Positions 6,003 through 6,138 of a stretch of DNA of 6,138 nucleotides are shown one piece after another (the first letter of the stretch is position 1; each line of letters begins with the position of its first letter). The notes below the pieces were generated by a model. The model was given only the letters and a program-made list of their open reading frames with translations. It was not told the DNA's origin and did no database searches. The stretch is from CAZIMM01 sp964540415. Its GTDB lineage: Bacteria > Bacillota > Clostridia > Oscillospirales > Acutalibacteraceae. The translations under genes and the position numbers were made by a program. The stretch covers positions 1-6,138 of the forward strand of contig CAZIMM010000107.1 in assembly GCA_964540415.1 (NCBI GenBank), in the 5' to 3' direction.

Positions 6003-6138
6003 ATGAAGAAAAAATACATGGTCGAAAGCCTTGTTGACAAAATCACCGCAATTCTGCTGCTCATTTGCATGACAATGGTCGCGGCAGGCTGTGTTATGGG
6101 AATCAAGGCAATGTATGAATACAACATTTACGCGGACG
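6003..6138 (+). CDS. Probable sensor histidine kinase, N-terminus (partial)
   Basis: The gene runs off the right edge after 45 codons. The visible peptide has a short basic start (MKKK), a few polar residues, then one hydrophobic membrane segment at about residues 13-34, followed by the beginning of what would be an extracytoplasmic sensor region (MYEYNIYAD). The ATG has a perfect GGAGG (5990-5994) eight bases upstream and follows the response regulator stop by 27 bases on the same strand. Position right after an OmpR-type regulator plus an N-terminal membrane helix is the usual arrangement for the cognate kinase. No catalytic motif (H-box, N-box) lies inside the window, so the function is inferred from context only. 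Confidence 0.75.
   Translation, partial: MKKKYMVESLVDKITAILLLICMTMVAAGCVMGIKAMYEYNIYAD

Overview
The window looks like a chromosomal segment from a low-to-mid GC Gram-positive bacterium, most likely a gut Clostridia of the Oscillospiraceae/Ruminococcaceae kind. The signs are strong GGAGG-type ribosome binding sites, TATAAT/TATTAT promoters, a BspA-type leucine-rich-repeat lipoprotein, a VanR-like response regulator, and a Clp ATPase that starts with a small zinc finger. The lineage is inferred from gene content only.

Layout. Bases 1-5062 are read on the minus strand, so transcription runs from right to left. The order is an 800-residue MFS transporter of the GPH (MelB-like) type with a long charged cytoplasmic tail (2660-5062), a leucine-rich-repeat lipoprotein 15 bases downstream of it (1652-2644), a CvpA-family membrane protein (881-1585), the phosphatidylglycerophosphate synthase PgsA (223-858), and the N-terminal 74 residues of a zinc-finger Clp ATPase that runs off the left edge (1-222). 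Bases 5063-5276 are an AT-rich divergent promoter region. On its other side an OmpR/PhoB-type response regulator (5277-5975) and the start of what is probably its sensor kinase (6003 to the right edge) are read on the plus strand.

How the genes may work together. The leftmost three genes look like a housekeeping operon for envelope phospholipid synthesis and protein quality control. It has its own very good promoter, an extended -10 element with a -35 embedded in the last codons of the lipoprotein gene. The transporter and lipoprotein form a separate upstream pair that may also read through into that operon. The two-component system faces away from the transporter. An 11-bp-phased TTAAG direct repeat in front of the regulator is a candidate binding site for the regulator itself, but no evidence links the system to the transporter beyond adjacency.

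The least ordinary element is the transporter. Its tail of about 340 residues carries four copies of an LPxxTxx[EQ][KR]xx[RK] motif and ends in a coiled coil. By my alignment from memory, its membrane domain lacks the acidic residues MelB uses for cation and sugar binding. No RNA genes, mobile elements or CRISPR arrays were found.
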